Source: an uncultured beta proteobacterium (GTDB lineage Bacteria > Pseudomonadota > Gammaproteobacteria > Burkholderiales > Burkholderiaceae_C). Taken from it: a stretch of 13,441 bases of DNA. This document shows positions 1 through 7,129 of this stretch, one piece after another. The stretch's first letter is position 1, and each line of letters starts with the position of its first letter. A program made the translations under genes and the position numbers. Under the pieces are notes generated by a model. The model ran no database searches. It was not told where the DNA came from and saw only the letters and a program-made list of their open reading frames with translations. The DNA lies in the NCBI GenBank assembly GCA_903958915.1, contig CAJBVC010000377.1, positions 1 through 13,441 on the forward strand. The letters are read 5' to 3'.

Positions 1-2152
1 AAGCAGCGCCACCGTCAGGACGATTGTTGAAGATCAGCCGCCCCTGGTGCGACTCCACGATGGTGCGGCAAATGTTCAGTCCCAATCCCAGTCCCTCGGG
101 CTTGGTCGTAAAAAAGGGCGTAAAGAGTTGCTGTGCCACGTCGGCGGATATGCCTGGACCCTGGTCGCTGATGCGCACGAAGACGGCATTTTCCACCGCA
201 CCGGTTTCGACCACCACCACCTTGTCGCGTGGCAGCTTGTCGTGCATCGCCTGCGCAGCGTTCACCACCAGGTTCAGGATAACCTGCTCCAGCAAGAGCG
301 GGTCGGCCTGAATCACGGGGAGATCCTCGGTCAGACGCACAAGCGCCTTGGCGCGCTGGTGGCGCAATTCCGGTCGCAGCAATGACATGACATTGTTCAC
401 CAGGGCATTCACTGAGCAATCCTGGAACCCCGGGGTATTTTGGCGGACAAATCCCCGAATACGTCGCACGATTTCCGCTGCGCGCTGGGCCTGGGTCGTG
501 ATGTTTCCCAAGGCTTCGAACAGCAGCTCGCGCTGACCTCTCTCGGCACAAACACGCGCTGTCGACGCATCACTGGTTATGGCCATCAGTGGATTGCCCA
601 GTTCATGGGCCAGGGTGGATGCCATCTCGCCCACAATCGCCAGGCGCGCGCTGCTCTGCATCTGGGTGGACTGATTGCGTTGTGCCTCCTCGGCCTTTTT
701 TTGTATGGTGATGTCGACCATGGAGCTCATCCAGCCACTGTGTTTTCCAATGGCATCGATGAGCGGTGCGGTATAGACCATGACAAAGATGTCGTGCCCT
801 AACGCATGCCGGAACCGTGATTCATATCCGGTGGGCGCGGCTTGCCCCTTGAGCGCCAGGTCGTTGTCGTGCCAGTGCTTTTCAAACTCTTCCGGGTGCC
901 AATAGGGGTAGGGCGGCATCCGCCCCAGCAGATCCTGTGCGCTGTAGCCCGTGATGTCGCACAGTGCCGGATTGACATAGGTGACGCGTCCGTCGAGGTC
1001 GCGCGCGCGCATGCCGACCAGCAGGGAGTCTTCCATGGCCTTGCGAAATGCGTCGCGCTCGGCAAGGTCTTGCGTGCGTTCCCGCACCCGCGATTCCAGC
1101 TCTCTGCGCGACTGGCGCAGGTCCAGGACGCGACGCTCCCGCTGGCGCCAGTACAAGCCCCCAAACAGCAAAGTCACCGATGCCAGCACGCCGATGGTGA
1201 TGGCAATCCAGCGCACCTGCCTGGCGGGAGCGAGATTGGCCGTTACCATCAGCGTCCAGTCAAACTCCGGCAAGTATTCTTCCTTGATCAGATAGTCCCG
1301 ATCACGCCCCTGGACGGTCGTGACCATGACGCGGTAATCCTCTCCAGGGGGATGCCTGATTTCCCACGGGGTCGCCATGAATGGCTTCGCACCCCCCTTG
1401 GTATCGGTGCCATACTGTTTTGCGCTGTGTAAAGCCTTCACTTCATCCTCGCCCAGGCGTCTGGCAGCGGTATACAGGTAAGCGGGTAGAGAGCTCAACA
1501 CAACGATCCCGTGGCGGTCCAGCAAAAAAACCGGGTTTGGCGCTTGCGCCCAGTTCTTTTCAACCTCGGTTAACACCACTTTGATGGCCATGACGCCGTG
1601 GATGGTGTCACCGTCCTGCACTGGTGAGGCATAGAACAAACCAGGCAAGCCGGTCGTGGTTCCGACCGCGTAGTCCATCCCGAGCCCCCCCGCACGCGCT
1701 TGCTTGAAGTAGGGACGGAAACCGTAATTGTCGCCCTTGAAAGGTTTCACCTCATTCCAGTTGCTGGCAGCAATGCACAGGCCCTTGGCATCCATCAGGT
1801 ACAGCGCCTCGGAGCCTACACGCCTGTTGGTATTGTTAAGGTAGCGGTCCGCGTCGTTGATCAAACTCGCGCTGTCGGGGGACTTCAGCAAAGCCAGAAT
1901 ACCGTCCTGTTGCGCGCTGGTGTGGGGAATGTGCTTGTAACGCTGGGCTACCCCACGCAAACTCAGGCTTTGCACTTCCAGGGTTCCACGCGCCTCCTCC
2001 TGCAGAACCCGCATTTCACGCTGGTAAGCCGACTCTCCGAGCCCGTACAGCAGCACAGTCCAGACTGCGATAACGAGCAACCCGAGTGCCCGGCGCAGCC
2101 TTAACGACATGAGCCGTTTGGGTCCAGGAGAGGCATGGTTTGTGGCTGGCAT
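1..2152 (-). CDS. DctB-like membrane sensor histidine kinase (3' end beyond window)
   Basis: Probable inner-membrane kinase that senses a small carboxylate-like ligand in the periplasm and phosphorylates a response regulator not visible here. Numbering from the internal ATG at 2110: membrane segment at about 8-24; periplasmic double-Cache region at about 30-295 with the DctB-type pattern NYGFRPYF at 128-135; second membrane segment at about 300-320; coiled linker at about 325-360; PAS domain at about 360-470 (VNPALCDITGYS); HisKA domain with AHELGNPL (phospho-acceptor His502); ATPase domain with N-box LEQVILNLVVNAAQ, DQGPGIS at 649-655 and GLGLGL at 673-678. 703 codons are visible from that ATG and the frame is still open at base 1, with only the extreme C terminus missing. 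An upstream in-frame ATG at 2152 adds 14 residues and has a weak AGAG upstream; neither start has a strong ribosome site. It lies 54 bases after the TAXI gene with no terminator seen, so it is probably co-transcribed. Family call is firm; the ligand is unknown. Confidence 0.88.
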   Translation of the reverse strand, partial: MPATNHASPGPKRLMSLRLRRALGLLVIAVWTVLLYGLGESAYQREMRVLQEEARGTLEVQSLSLRGVAQRYKHIPHTSAQQDGILALLKSPDSASLINDADRYLNNTNRRVGSEALYLMDAKGLCIAASNWNEVKPFKGDNYGFRPYFKQARAGGLGMDYAVGTTTGLPGLFYASPVQDGDTIHGVMAIKVVLTEVEKNWAQAPNPVFLLDRHGIVVLSSLPAYLYTAARRLGEDEVKALHSAKQYGTDTKGGAKPFMATPWEIRHPPGEDYRVMVTTVQGRDRDYLIKEEYLPEFDWTLMVTANLAPARQVRWIAITIGVLASVTLLFGGLYWRQRERRVLDLRQSRRELESRVRERTQDLAERDAFRKAMEDSLLVGMRARDLDGRVTYVNPALCDITGYSAQDLLGRMPPYPYWHPEEFEKHWHDNDLALKGQAAPTGYESRFRHALGHDIFVMVYTAPLIDAIGKHSGWMSSMVDITIQKKAEEAQRNQSTQMQSSARLAIVGEMASTLAHELGNPLMAITSDASTARVCAERGQRELLFEALGNITTQAQRAAEIVRRIRGFVRQNTPGFQDCSVNALVNNVMSLLRPELRHQRAKALVRLTEDLPVIQADPLLLEQVILNLVVNAAQAMHDKLPRDKVVVVETGAVENAVFVRISDQGPGISADVAQQLFTPFFTTKPEGLGLGLNICRTIVESHQGRLIFNNRPDGGAA

Positions 2153-2206
2153 GCGCAGACTCTACTATGTCAGCCAATCAGTGCATGAAAACGCAATGGT
2201 CCGCGC

Positions 2207-3199
2207 TCAAGGTCGCACTGCCGGACGCGCTGGCCTGGTCGGGGCGGGGGTCGCATCCATCTTTCCGATGAGTGGTATGCCCAATGTTTCTTCGGGATTC
2301 TTGATTTCCTTCCATGCTGCGTGGTAGGGGCCCTCCTGCAGTTCGTCCATGTGCCGAAACAGACAGTTTTGCAAGGCCGCCACCATCTTGCCCCGCTCGC
2401 CGTTGGGTTTGAACGGCCTTGACAGCAGCAGGTTGGTTGCTGACAGAAAATTCATGTTGTAAGCCCCCATATTGGGGTAATTGCGCTTGGTCCTGCCAAA
2501 AGGAGCGGGCGCCTGCAAATCAAAATCCGCCAACATCAGGCCGGCGGTGCTGGGGACCCTTGCGATTGCGGGGTAGGGCCATCCGCCTGTTGTAAAGACG
2601 GCTTCGGCCTGGTTACCCTGTAGCATCTTGACTGCTTCCTCGTCCGAATCGGCCTGCAGGAATTTCATGCCGTAGCCCATCTGATTTTCCAGAGTATGCC
2701 CCAGCACCTGGGCCGAGCCGACCAGAACCACGGTGACGCCCTTGAGGTCCGAGAACTTGCGCAACACCTTGACACTGCCAGCAAGGGGATTCCAGTTGCT
2801 GCCGCCCAGTTTGGAGCCGTCGACCTTGGTGATGGTGTGCAGCAGGTTGGAGTGCAGGGACATCACGGCCTGCAGATCACGGATGTTCTGGTCCCCATCC
2901 CTGCCCATTTGCTGCATGAGGTCAATTTGTGCGAAACCAATGTCTGCTTCGCTGGCGGACAGCCTGATCAGGTTCTCCAGCCCGCCCTTGGTGGCGACAG
3001 GGATAAGTGGTACCACCTGCCCACACACTTTCTGAATGTCTTTCGCCAACTGGGTGTACACCCCGACCGTTGGTCCGGTGGCGATGCGAAGTCCTCTCTC
3101 CGGCGCTGCTTCCTGCGCTTGCAGTCCCGCGCAGATACTGAGCATGGCAACAGCGCTGCTGATGGCCTTACGTACATTTCCTGATCCCTGAACTTTCAT
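2207..3199 (-). CDS. TAXI-type (NMT1-like) periplasmic solute-binding protein
   Basis: A 330-residue secreted binding protein that would capture a small ligand in the periplasm. Residues 1-29 look like a signal peptide, with cleavage near GLQA/QEA. The mature part follows the TAXI pattern: ATGPTVGVYTQLAKDI near 41-56, the binding-loop-like ATKGGLENLIRL then ADIGFAQIDL near 69-94, and a second lobe with VVLVGSAQVLGHTLENQMGY and AEAVFTTGGWPYPAIA. The C terminus has a proline-rich tail (TPAPTRPARPAVRP). The ATG start is well supported by AAAGGAG placed 5 bases upstream. TAXI proteins normally feed a TRAP permease, but none is encoded here. Instead a DctB-like kinase follows immediately, so a sensing role is possible (inference). 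Other NMT1/PhnD-like periplasmic binding families are an alternative label. Confidence 0.85.
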   Translation of the reverse strand: MKVQGSGNVRKAISSAVAMLSICAGLQAQEAAPERGLRIATGPTVGVYTQLAKDIQKVCGQVVPLIPVATKGGLENLIRLSASEADIGFAQIDLMQQMGRDGDQNIRDLQAVMSLHSNLLHTITKVDGSKLGGSNWNPLAGSVKVLRKFSDLKGVTVVLVGSAQVLGHTLENQMGYGMKFLQADSDEEAVKMLQGNQAEAVFTTGGWPYPAIARVPSTAGLMLADFDLQAPAPFGRTKRNYPNMGAYNMNFLSATNLLLSRPFKPNGERGKMVAALQNCLFRHMDELQEGPYHAAWKEIKNPEETLGIPLIGKMDATPAPTRPARPAVRP

Positions 3200-3219
3200 G
3201 ATTTTCTCCTTTGGTTAAT

Positions 3220-3366
3220 CTATCGAACGATGGTGGGCGCCGCGCGAAGTGACGGCGACTGGTTGCCACTGGGTCGACTGGTTGGGTCATGCGCCCACCA
3301 CAGCGTTACCAGCAAGGCAATGAAGAGGCAGCTCCCAATAGTGCGAAGCCATTTCCAGAATTTCAT
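3220..3366 (-). CDS. 48-residue single-span membrane peptide
   Basis: A small ORF of 48 codons that I do not recognise as a named family. It starts with a basic, aromatic N terminus (MKFWKWLR), has one hydrophobic segment at about residues 9-25 (IGSCLFIALLVTLWWA), and a polar tail of about 23 residues ending RAAPTIVR. This suggests an inner-membrane anchor with a periplasmic tail. Reality as a gene rests on three things: a GGAG ribosome site 6 bases before the ATG, a 4-base ATGA overlap with the stop of the preceding gene (translational coupling), and a gap of only 20 bases to the TAXI start. It may be an accessory subunit of the neighbouring membrane or binding proteins; that is inference. 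Confidence 0.65.
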   Translation of the reverse strand: MKFWKWLRTIGSCLFIALLVTLWWAHDPTSRPSGNQSPSLRAAPTIVR

Positions 3367-4148
3367 GTGATGCTCCTGCGCACGGGGGTTGAATGCACCG
3401 CCAGTGCGTCCATCGGATCGAACGCCGAGCCTGTGAGAAGGTCGCGGGTCGGGGCGTTGATCGAGCGCAGATCGACGTCGAGCTCTGCAAACACCATGTT
3501 GAAGCGGTTTTGCACGGTGCGCAGGGCCTCGTCGGAAAGAATGTCCTGCACCAGATCCTGCATCTCGGAGGGATTGAGTGCCGCCATGACCTTCTGTCCG
3601 GCTTGTGCGAACTCCCACTCAAACACCTTGTGCTTGACCTGGGTGCGGAAGGCTTCCAACGCATGGTGCGCTTCTTCCAGGCGGCCAATATTGGCGCGGT
3701 AGAACTGGTCCATGCGCTCGATGGCACGCTCCTGACGGTCGAGCACATGGTGGGGTGCCATGTGTTTGCGCTCCTGCACCATTTGGCGCATGGATTCAAT
3801 TTGCCCGCCGATGGAGACCAGCGCCTGGCGAAACTCCTGCAACCGTTGTTCGCGGCGCAGACAGTCGTTCTGCAACTGTTCGATCGGATTGGCGCGCGCC
3901 TCTGCCTTGCGCATTTGGAGCAGGCGGTTCTCCAGTTTTTGCATCGTCAGCGGGATGGCCTGAAAGCCCAACAGCCCCGCTGCAGCCATGGCGGCCAGGG
4001 CAAGCAGTCCCGCACCTGCACTGACGGCAGCCCATACCAGCGGCGCTGACAATGCCAGCAGAGCGATTGTTGCGAAGACCGCCAAAGCGCGAACTGGCCA
4101 GATGTTGGTTGTCCTGTTCAACCCACTCTGCGTTGATAGCGATTGCAT
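3363..4148 (-). CDS. Unrecognised membrane-anchored coiled-coil protein
   Basis: A 261-residue protein whose family I do not recognise. Two adjacent hydrophobic segments (about residues 20-41 and 44-65) form a hairpin in the membrane. They are followed by a long charged, helix-rich region (about 70-175, rich in Q, E, R and L) that looks like a coiled coil, then a further helical region with ALNPSEMQDLVQDILSDEAL near 189-209, and a short tail. The ATG at 4148 is chosen because GGGGAGG lies 6 bases upstream; a TTG at 4184 would add 12 residues but has no ribosome site. It is the first gene of the leftward operon, and its stop overlaps the start of the 48-residue peptide gene (ATGA). Topology suggests a cytoplasmic coiled-coil domain tethered to the inner membrane. 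Function is unknown. Confidence 0.8.
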   Translation of the reverse strand: MQSLSTQSGLNRTTNIWPVRALAVFATIALLALSAPLVWAAVSAGAGLLALAAMAAAGLLGFQAIPLTMQKLENRLLQMRKAEARANPIEQLQNDCLRREQRLQEFRQALVSIGGQIESMRQMVQERKHMAPHHVLDRQERAIERMDQFYRANIGRLEEAHHALEAFRTQVKHKVFEWEFAQAGQKVMAALNPSEMQDLVQDILSDEALRTVQNRFNMVFAELDVDLRSINAPTRDLLTGSAFDPMDALAVHSTPVRRSIT

Positions 4149-4184
4149 TGTTTGCCTCCCCTGTGCTTGATTCGATGCAGGCAA

Positions 4185-4208
4185 TTTTCCGGCGCAGGTG
4201 CCGGAAAA
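4185..4208. promoter_or_regulatory. Perfect 9-bp inverted repeat in the leader of the leftward operon
   Basis: TTTTCCGGC (4185-4193) and GCCGGAAAA (4200-4208) are exact reverse complements separated by the 6-base spacer GCAGGT. The repeat lies 37-60 bases upstream of the ATG at 4148. It could be a dimeric repressor or activator site, or a stem-loop in the mRNA leader. There is no T-run typical of an attenuator directly after it on the minus strand. The symmetry is seen directly; the role is inference. Confidence 0.5.
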
Positions 4209-4236
4209 ACATCTGTGTGTTTTCGCAGGCCGGTGA

Positions 4237-4262
4237 TGTAGTACTACACAGGGGTAACTACC
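4237..4262. promoter_or_regulatory. Pair of short palindromes, possible tandem operator
   Basis: TGTAGTACTACA (4237-4248) is a perfect 12-bp palindrome. Five bases or less away, GGTAACTACC (4253-4262) has 4-bp arms (GGTA/TACC) around AC. Their centres are 15 bp apart. They lie between the two divergent transcription units, about 90-115 bases upstream of the leftward operon start. Candidate binding sites for a dimeric regulator; no regulator can be assigned from the sequence. Confidence 0.35.
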
Positions 4263-4453
4263 GAGGCGACGCGCGCACCACCATTTCCGTCATGACTTTG
4301 ATACGCAACCAATCAGACTGGCGTCCTGGCGCTGAACAGGCTCCGGGCGGTGGTAAGGCGCTGCATTGGTTCTCCATCCAGCTGGGGCAGTGGCTGGACT
4401 CGGGTATATTTTTTGGGTAAGCTGGCCACGTTGAACCATCCTTGGGAGTTCGA

Positions 4454-5125
4454 TTGAAAACCCTGCACGCCCTTCTGATCGCAATCACACGGGCCGCCTT
4501 GATGAGTCCAGTGGCAAATGCCCAGACCACTCCTACCACCACTGCCGAAGGCAATAACGAGTTACGCGCGCTACTGGCAACCCCGGGCGATGCGGTCCGT
4601 GGGAAGAAGGCATTTTCCACCTGTGAGGGTTGTCACCGCAAGAACGCGTCGGGCCGCAGCGATGGCACCATTCCGCGCCTTACCGGTCAACATTCCAGCG
4701 TGATCGCCAAGCAGGTGCTGGACATTCGAGCCGACCGCCGCAATAACCCGTCGATGCAGCCGTTTGTTGTGGACCCGGCCTTCACCATGGCCAAACTGGC
4801 CGACATTGCCGCCTACCTGCAATCACTGCCGTTTGAAGGAAGTATTGGCAAGGGACCGGGCAAAGACCTTTCCCTGGGCAAGCAGTTGTACGATCGCGAC
4901 TGCGCCTCTTGCCATGGTGCCAATGGTGCGGGCGATCCGGCCAAATTCAATCCGATAGTTGCAGCGCAGCACTACCGTTACCTGCTCCGCGAGGTCACCG
5001 CAATCCGCGACGGCAGCCGTGGTAACTCCAACGCCGAGATGGTCAAGGTGGTCCAGCCCTATACCCCGGCCGAGATCGATGCGGTGTCAGACTACATGTC
5101 CCAGATGGCGCCAACCAGGCCCTGA
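4454..5125 (+). CDS. Secreted dihaem cytochrome c (c4/c553-like)
   Basis: A periplasmic electron carrier of 223 residues with two class I haem c domains. A signal peptide covers about residues 1-23 (cleavage near VANA/QTT). The first haem site is CEGCH at 57-61 with a likely axial Met101 (SMQPF). The second is CASCHG starting at 150 with a likely axial Met196 (NAEMVKVV). Two similar domains in one chain are typical of cytochrome c4. The start is a TTG at 4454, chosen because GGGAG stands 6 bases upstream and it gives a normal signal peptide; a TTG at 4442 lacks a ribosome site. It is transcribed divergently from the TAXI/kinase operon and has no oxidase or dehydrogenase gene beside it, so its redox partner is not known. 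Confidence 0.88.
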   Translation: MKTLHALLIAITRAALMSPVANAQTTPTTTAEGNNELRALLATPGDAVRGKKAFSTCEGCHRKNASGRSDGTIPRLTGQHSSVIAKQVLDIRADRRNNPSMQPFVVDPAFTMAKLADIAAYLQSLPFEGSIGKGPGKDLSLGKQLYDRDCASCHGANGAGDPAKFNPIVAAQHYRYLLREVTAIRDGSRGNSNAEMVKVVQPYTPAEIDAVSDYMSQMAPTRP

Positions 5126-5180
5126 AAGGCCATCGCAAAAACCACTGAGAGCGGTGCTGGCCAACGAGCATCCCGCAATT

Positions 5181-5238
5181 GCTACGAAATAAGTAGCTGC
5201 CTACGCATATCGCACGGGCGTTGTAGCCCGATTTTATT
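5181..5238 (+). terminator. Double stem-loop intergenic element with T-rich tail
   Basis: Between the convergent cytochrome and response-regulator genes there are two hairpins. The first is GCTAC (5181-5185)/GTAGC (5193-5197) with a 7-base loop. The second is CGGGC (5215-5219)/GCCCG (5226-5230) with a 6-base loop, followed by ATTTTATT (5231-5238). The second hairpin plus T-rich tail fits a modest Rho-independent terminator for the rightward cytochrome transcript. The whole layout, including the GTAGCTGC stretch at 5193-5200, resembles an intergenic repeat that I recall as frequent in Comamonadaceae genomes. The repeat assignment is from memory and unverified. Confidence 0.5.
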
Positions 5239-5256
5239 GGGGCCAGGCGGACCGTA

Positions 5257-5979
5257 CTACAGCAATGACTTGATGCGTTCGTGCCCGGTGCGGCTGATGG
5301 GAACGTGCTGGCCGCTGTTCATCACGGCTACAAAGCTGTCCTTGGCCAAGCGCTCAATGTTCTTGAGGTGTGCCAGGCTGATGATCCAGGAGCGGTGTAC
5401 GCGCACAAAGAGGGCGGGGTCCAACCGCCCTTCCAGATCGGTCAGACTTTGGGTCTTGAGGTAGCTCTTGCCCTGGCTCAGGATACGGATGTAGTCATCC
5501 TGCGCCTCTACACACTCTACCTTGTCCAGCGGTAGCACATGGACCTGGTTGCGATCGCGAATGAGCAGCCGCTCCAGTTTGCCCGCAGGCGGTTGCGCCA
5601 GTTCCTTGAGTGCGGCCGACTCCTGGCCCATGGATGCACGTGCCTTCTCCAGCGCCTCATCGAAACGGCTCTGTGAGAAGGGCTTGAGCAGGTAGTCCAC
5701 CGCCCGCAGGTCAAACGCCCGGAGGGCATATTGATCGAACGCCGTGGTGAAAATCACGCCGTGGTGGCGCTGGGTCAGTTCCAGTACCTCCAGGCCGGTC
5801 AGGCGCGGCATTTGAATGTCCAGAAAGACCAGATCCGGTTGCAGTTCGGTGATGCGCTTGACGGCATCGAAGCCGTTGTCGCATTCGGCGATCACTTCCA
5901 CGTCATCGTGTGCCAGCAGGTACTCCTGCACCAGGCGGCGGGCCAGAGGTTCATCGTCAACGATCAGGGTGCGAATCAC
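5257..5979 (-). CDS. LytTR-family response regulator (AlgR/LytR type)
   Basis: A 240-residue cytoplasmic transcription regulator. Residues 1-120 are a receiver domain with the acidic pair DDE (8-10), phospho-acceptor Asp54 (FLDIQMP), the conserved Thr79 region (FTTAFD) and Lys99 (YLLKPF). After a linker, residues about 135-238 form a LytTR DNA-binding domain with the hallmark patterns VECVEAQDDYI, KTQSLTDLE and FVRVHRSWIISL. The start is a GTG at 5979 that overlaps the stop of the kinase gene by four bases (GTGA), so translation is probably coupled. No clear ribosome site precedes it. It is the last gene of the four-gene LiaF-like/LytS-like unit, and its target promoters would be expected to carry spaced direct repeats, as is usual for LytTR regulators. 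Confidence 0.93.
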   Translation of the reverse strand: MIRTLIVDDEPLARRLVQEYLLAHDDVEVIAECDNGFDAVKRITELQPDLVFLDIQMPRLTGLEVLELTQRHHGVIFTTAFDQYALRAFDLRAVDYLLKPFSQSRFDEALEKARASMGQESAALKELAQPPAGKLERLLIRDRNQVHVLPLDKVECVEAQDDYIRILSQGKSYLKTQSLTDLEGRLDPALFVRVHRSWIISLAHLKNIERLAKDSFVAVMNSGQHVPISRTGHERIKSLL

Positions 5980-7106
5980 GATGGGGGTATTCCAGAGGCA
6001 ACAGTTTGAGCAGCTAGAAAGGGCAGGGTCAATTCGACCACAAAGCGGTCACCCTCGCCCTGCTTTGAAATATGGTGTGCAATCCGTGCCTGGTCACCAT
6101 ACAGAGCCTGCAGCCGCTGTTGCGTGGTGCGAAGTCCCAGTCCTAGTCCCGCCTTGTGCGGACGATTCAGTGCGCCAGCGGCTTCATCGCCAGCGAGCGC
6201 TTCGACCGGATTGCTGACCGTGATGTGGATCCAGCCAGCGTGCAGCACGGCCTGCACCCGTACCGTGCCACCCCTAGAACTGTTGGCGATACCGTGTTTC
6301 ACAGCGTTCTCCACCAGTGGCTGCAAAACCATGGGTGGAACCTGGGCGTCCGCTGCAGCCGCTTGGATCTGCATGTCCACCTGAAGCTTGGCTCCGAAGC
6401 GCTGCATTTCAATATCCAGAAAACACTGGCAGTGTGCAATTTCCTGGGCCAGTGCAATGGTGGAGTGCTCTGCCAGTGCCAGGGTCTGGCGAAAGTATTG
6501 CGCCAGCGCAATCGTCATGCTGCGCGCGCCTGCGGGGTCCATGCTGGTGAGGGCGCTGATCGAGTTCAGCGAGTTGAATAGAAAGTGTGGGTTGACCTGC
6601 GTCCGCAGCAGTTGCAGCTCAGCGTCGCGGGCCAATGCCCGCGATTGCAGCTCGCGATGCTGCGCCTGGCGCATCTGGTCCATCGTGATCAACATGTCGT
6701 GCACCAGTAGTGTTACCACATACAGGGCGGCACTCCCGACCCACAGCGCGGTACTCAAAGGCGTGGACAGGAACACACCAGCACCGTCCCAGTCCAGCGT
6801 CAGGCAAAACTGGTTCCAGACCATGGCCATGGTCCAGCTCACGGAACCGGCAACCACCGATGCCACCCCGTAGGTGGCGAAACTCGTGACCAGTCTGCGC
6901 TGTGCCACCGGTAGGGCGCGGCAGATGTAATACGCCGACGGTGCCACAAAGCCGAAACTGACCGACACGGGCAATGCAAAGCACAAGGCATTGCTCCACC
7001 CGGCCCATCCCACCGCAACCAAGGCCCAGGCCAGCGCTAGCCCGGCCAGACCCCAGGCGCAGAGGTACCAGGCCAATGCGCGGGGACTCGACAGGGCGGG
7101 ATGCAT
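5976..7106 (-). CDS. LytS/AlgZ-type sensor histidine kinase
   Basis: A 376-residue inner-membrane kinase, partner of the overlapping LytTR regulator. The N-terminal part has about four hydrophobic segments (roughly 10-35, 40-62, 73-97 and 118-138) and no large periplasmic domain. A short coiled region (140-170) leads to the His_kinase family signature VNPHFLFNSLNSI with phospho-acceptor His174. The ATPase part has PMVLQPLVENAVKHGI (258-273) and GLGLGLRTTQQRL (320-332). The usual DNG of the middle ATP box reads as SNP at 298-300, a variant I recall from AlgZ-like proteins. The ATG at 7106 lies 23 bases after the LiaF-like gene and lacks a clear ribosome site. With no sensory domain of its own, the signal may come through the two membrane proteins encoded upstream (inference). 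Confidence 0.92.
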   Translation of the reverse strand: MHPALSSPRALAWYLCAWGLAGLALAWALVAVGWAGWSNALCFALPVSVSFGFVAPSAYYICRALPVAQRRLVTSFATYGVASVVAGSVSWTMAMVWNQFCLTLDWDGAGVFLSTPLSTALWVGSAALYVVTLLVHDMLITMDQMRQAQHRELQSRALARDAELQLLRTQVNPHFLFNSLNSISALTSMDPAGARSMTIALAQYFRQTLALAEHSTIALAQEIAHCQCFLDIEMQRFGAKLQVDMQIQAAAADAQVPPMVLQPLVENAVKHGIANSSRGGTVRVQAVLHAGWIHITVSNPVEALAGDEAAGALNRPHKAGLGLGLRTTQQRLQALYGDQARIAHHISKQGEGDRFVVELTLPFLAAQTVASGIPPS

Positions 7107-7129
7107 GGCCGGTGGCGTCGCGCAGCGCT

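Larger units (their letters stand above)
4149..4453. other. 305-base divergent intergenic region
   Basis: This separates the leftward operon starting at 4148 from the rightward cytochrome gene starting at 4454, so it should carry promoters for both. No convincing ORF was found. It contains a 9-bp inverted repeat (4185-4208), a perfect 12-bp palindrome (4237-4248) and an adjacent 4+4 palindrome (4253-4262). For the cytochrome gene, TATATT at 4405-4410 is a possible -10 box about 44 bases before the start codon, but no good -35 hexamer sits at 16-18 bases. I saw no sigma-54 GG-N10-GC promoter at the inverted repeat, the one place I tested for it. Confidence 0.6.

Noticed and set aside
2696..3184. 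Plus-strand ORF of 162 codons opposite the TAXI gene
   Set aside because: Antisense shadow of a high-G+C gene; composition is codon-mirror-like and the opposite strand encodes a clear secreted binding protein.
4185..4208. Sigma-54 promoter within the inverted repeat (suggested by the DctB-like kinase)
   Set aside because: The spacing gives GG-N10-GG rather than GG-N10-GC and the surrounding bases do not match the TGGCAC/TTGC consensus.
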